The position numbers and the translations under genes were made by a program. Below, piece after piece: positions 4,140 to 5,784 of a stretch of 5,784 bases of DNA. Each line of letters opens with the position of its first letter. The stretch's first letter is position 1. The notes beneath the pieces were generated by a model, which was not told the origin of the DNA, ran no database searches, and saw only the letters and a program-made list of their open reading frames with translations. The stretch is from Clostridiales bacterium UBA4653 (GTDB lineage Bacteria > Bacillota > Clostridia > Oscillospirales > CAG-272): assembly GCA_002405565.1 (NCBI GenBank), contig DHMB01000010.1, positions 1-5,784 on the forward strand, given 5' to 3'.

Positions 4140-5784
4140 ATGAAAAAAATACTGGCTTTGACTCTTACCGCTGTTTTCATCTGTCTCTCTGTCTTTACGC
4201 TCTGCGTATCGGCGGCGGACGGAGTATCGACAACGTCAACAGAGGGTTCTGCCTACAAACTGAGTTTTAAGGGCCCTTCGACAATGGTTACTTATGATGA
4301 AGACACCTTCACAATAAGCATTGACAACATAGACCTTTCAACAGGCGGTCTTAAAGAGATTGCGATTGCTCTTACGTATTCCAAAGAGGAATTCAGATTC
4401 GTATCCGTTGACTGGACAACCCCGTCAAGCGGATGGAGAAGAAGATACAATGAGGATACAAACGGCGACACAACAGACCTTGTGTTCATTGTAAGCGCGG
4501 GCGACGGCGTATCCGCTGTTACGACATCCGGCGCAATTGTAATAAAAGCTAAAATGAGACTTGTTGCTTACACTGGAACGACGGCTTCCATTTCCGTTAA
4601 AACGGCGTCCGGTACTGCTGCAAACGCAAGCTACGGAGAAGTCAAAGGCACGGGAAACGATGTAACGGTAAAGCGTGCTATAAGCAGAGCGGACAAGCCC
4701 GCAAAGCTTGAACTTCTCAGCAAGGGTGAGACTTCCGTAATGGTCAAGAGAGGCTCGGAAGCAAACCTTGAATATTCATGCGACCTTATAAACTGGCAGG
4801 CAGCAACCGTTTTCGACGGTCTTGTTGCTAACGGTATATACACATTCTATGCGCGCGTTGCGGCGCAGGGCGAGGTTGCTGCGAGCGAACCGAGCGAAGG
4901 ACTTGTTGTCACACTCGGTAACGGAAGTGCAGGCCCGCAGACAAAATCAGACAACAACGGCTCCGGCGGCAGCACAAGCGATGATGAACCGCAGATTATA
5001 TCAAAAACGGATACCGTCATAATGGTCAAGCCCGTCGCCGGATACGAATACTCCCTTGACAATAAGACATGGAACCAGACAGGCGTCTTCACGGGACTTT
5101 CCCCCGCGCAGACATACGGTCTTTTCTGGAGAAAAGTTGACCAGCCTTCAACGATGAAGATGATGTTTGTCACAACAGCGCAGAAGTCGCTCGGAAAAGC
5201 TCCGACACCGACCGTAAAGGCTGTGACGGCAACTACAATCGAGCTTAATGCCGTTTCCGGCTGTGAATACTCAAAAGACGGCAAGACCTGGCAGGCGTCT
5301 CCGCTCTTCACGGGACTTGAAGAAGGAAAGATGTATTTCTTCTATCAGAGATACGCCGGCACATCGACAACAGCTGCTGGCGACTCTTCGGATCCGCTCT
5401 TCGCAACTACAAAGAAGTCCTGCGCTCATGCACATGTCACGACAAGCGAAAAGGCGGCGACATGCACGGAAGAGGGCTACATAATAAAGAAATGTAACGA
5501 CTGTGGCGAAACCATTTACACAGAAACGATCGGCGTAAAGGGCCACGACTGGGAATGGAAAGAAGTAGCGGCAACCTGCACGACAGCCGGTAGCAGAGGC
5601 TATGTATGCAGAAACTGCGGAACAACAAAGGACACAGTAACGATTCCCGCAACAGGTCACACGGCGGGTGCCGAAGCAACCTGCACAGAGCCGCAGAAGT
5701 GCGTCACATGCGGAACGGTGCTTGTTGCGGCAAAGGGACACACTCCCGGCGCAGCAGCAACCTGCACGACTCCTCAGGTCTGCA
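4140..5784 (+). CDS. Large secreted modular protein with cohesin-like, Fn3-like and Cys/His repeat regions, 3'-truncated
   Basis: The frame from ATG 4140 stays open for 548 codons to the right edge. GGAGG at 4128-4132 lies 7 nt before the start. A signal peptide is clear: MKK, a hydrophobic core to about residue 22, then CVSAADG with likely cleavage after A25 or A26. Residues 39-178 form a beta-rich domain whose pattern (FTISIDNIDL, GLKEIAIALTYSKEEFRF, later AIVIKAKMRLVA) resembles cohesin/carbohydrate-binding folds; this is a fold-level guess. Residues 187-259, 286-350 and 351-427 are three repeats sharing EYS-D-W-F-GL-Y. A Gly/Ser/Asp-rich linker (260-285) separates the first two. From residue 428 the protein becomes Cys/His-rich with repeated ATCT...CxxCG...GH units. 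There is no catalytic motif in the visible part. Such architectures occur in large surface or secreted proteins of gut Clostridia. An adhesive or substrate-binding role is plausible, and any enzymatic or anchoring domain would lie beyond the window. Confidence 0.88.
   Translation, partial: MKKILALTLTAVFICLSVFTLCVSAADGVSTTSTEGSAYKLSFKGPSTMVTYDEDTFTISIDNIDLSTGGLKEIAIALTYSKEEFRFVSVDWTTPSSGWRRRYNEDTNGDTTDLVFIVSAGDGVSAVTTSGAIVIKAKMRLVAYTGTTASISVKTASGTAANASYGEVKGTGNDVTVKRAISRADKPAKLELLSKGETSVMVKRGSEANLEYSCDLINWQAATVFDGLVANGIYTFYARVAAQGEVAASEPSEGLVVTLGNGSAGPQTKSDNNGSGGSTSDDEPQIISKTDTVIMVKPVAGYEYSLDNKTWNQTGVFTGLSPAQTYGLFWRKVDQPSTMKMMFVTTAQKSLGKAPTPTVKAVTATTIELNAVSGCEYSKDGKTWQASPLFTGLEEGKMYFFYQRYAGTSTTAAGDSSDPLFATTKKSCAHAHVTTSEKAATCTEEGYIIKKCNDCGETIYTETIGVKGHDWEWKEVAATCTTAGSRGYVCRNCGTTKDTVTIPATGHTAGAEATCTEPQKCVTCGTVLVAAKGHTPGAAATCTTPQVC
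4698..5420 (+). repeat. Three degenerate EYS-W-F-GL-Y modules inside the secreted protein
   Basis: The modules are at 4698-4916, 4995-5189 and 5190-5420. Their shared core reads LEYSCDLINWQAATVFDGL, YEYSLDNKTWNQTGVFTGL and CEYSKDGKTWQASPLFTGL, each followed by a Tyr and an aromatic/Arg strand (FYARV, FWRKV, FYQRY). The second and third also share an exact 12-nt DNA segment encoding FTGL (TTCACGGGACTT). The copies are otherwise well diverged, so this is old domain duplication rather than a recent tandem repeat. The pattern is common in Fn3-like stalk regions of Firmicute surface proteins. Confidence 0.8.
5457..5784 (+). repeat. Array of Cys/His repeats (C-CxxC-GH) at the truncated 3' end
   Basis: Four successive units begin ATCT at cysteines 442, 480, 515 and 542 of the secreted protein. 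Units 1 and 2 share the spacing C-x9-C-x2-C-x13-H (C442/C452/C455/H469 and C480/C490/C493/H507). Unit 3 is shorter, C-x5-C-x2-C-x9-H (C515/C521/C524/H534). Unit 4 starts C-x5-C (C542/C548) and is cut by the window edge. Three Cys plus one His per unit suits a small zinc-ribbon-like site. A short DNA motif, GCAACCTGCAC, recurs at units 2, 3 and 4. Confidence 0.8.

Noticed and set aside
4847..5311. Minus-strand open frame of 154 codons
   Set aside because: It lies wholly opposite the secreted protein gene, which has a signal peptide, ribosome binding site and conserved modules; the antisense product shows no domain.
5271..5741. Cys-rich minus-strand open frame of 156 codons
   Set aside because: Its cysteines come from reading GCA/ACA-rich repeat codons in reverse; it is a shadow of the Cys/His repeat region of the secreted protein.
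4698..5784. CRISPR array suggested by repeated segments
   Set aside because: The repeats are degenerate, in frame and protein-coding, with no constant direct repeat or regular spacer length.

Overview
The window looks like chromosomal DNA from an anaerobic Clostridia-type Firmicute, perhaps a gut Oscillospiraceae/Ruminococcaceae relative. This is inferred from strong GGAGG-type ribosome binding sites, frequent AGA and ATA codons with intermediate GC, a clostridial style of Cys-terminated signal peptide, and a secreted protein built from modules typical of that group. The exact taxon cannot be read from the sequence. Every gene found is on the + strand.

Region 1 (1-3442) is a tightly packed metabolic operon. 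It holds the 3' part of a HAD-IIA (NagD/phosphoglycolate phosphatase-like) phosphatase, a GlpA-like FAD dehydrogenase with a C-terminal [2Fe-2S] BFD domain, a GlpB-like FAD/NAD(P) oxidoreductase, and a small four-cysteine DUF1667 protein. The junctions are a 4-nt ATGA overlap and gaps of 18 and 10 nt, so transcriptional and partly translational coupling is likely. The three redox genes together look like a soluble variant of the anaerobic glycerol-3-phosphate dehydrogenase complex. In that reading the GlpA-like subunit oxidises the substrate, the GlpB-like flavoprotein passes electrons on, and the DUF1667 protein stands where GlpC would be. The phosphatase may act on the same phosphometabolite pool. 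No glycerol kinase or facilitator gene lies inside the window.

Region 2 (3443-3569) is a compact control region. A probable intrinsic terminator starts at the end of the DUF1667 gene. It is followed almost immediately by an extended -10 promoter (TGATATAAT), and then by a 5' leader with a strong stem-loop whose loop could pair with the Shine-Dalgarno sequence of the next gene.

Region 3 (3570-5784) encodes exported proteins. The first is a small predicted lipoprotein of unknown function with a Thr-rich linker. The second is the N-terminal 548 residues of a large secreted modular protein that runs off the right edge. It has a signal peptide, a beta-rich cohesin-like region, three repeats of an EYS-D-W-F-GL-Y type module (Fn3-like), and the start of an array of Cys/His repeats of the form C-CxxC-GH. 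The two genes are 51 nt apart with no visible terminator between them, so they may be co-transcribed.
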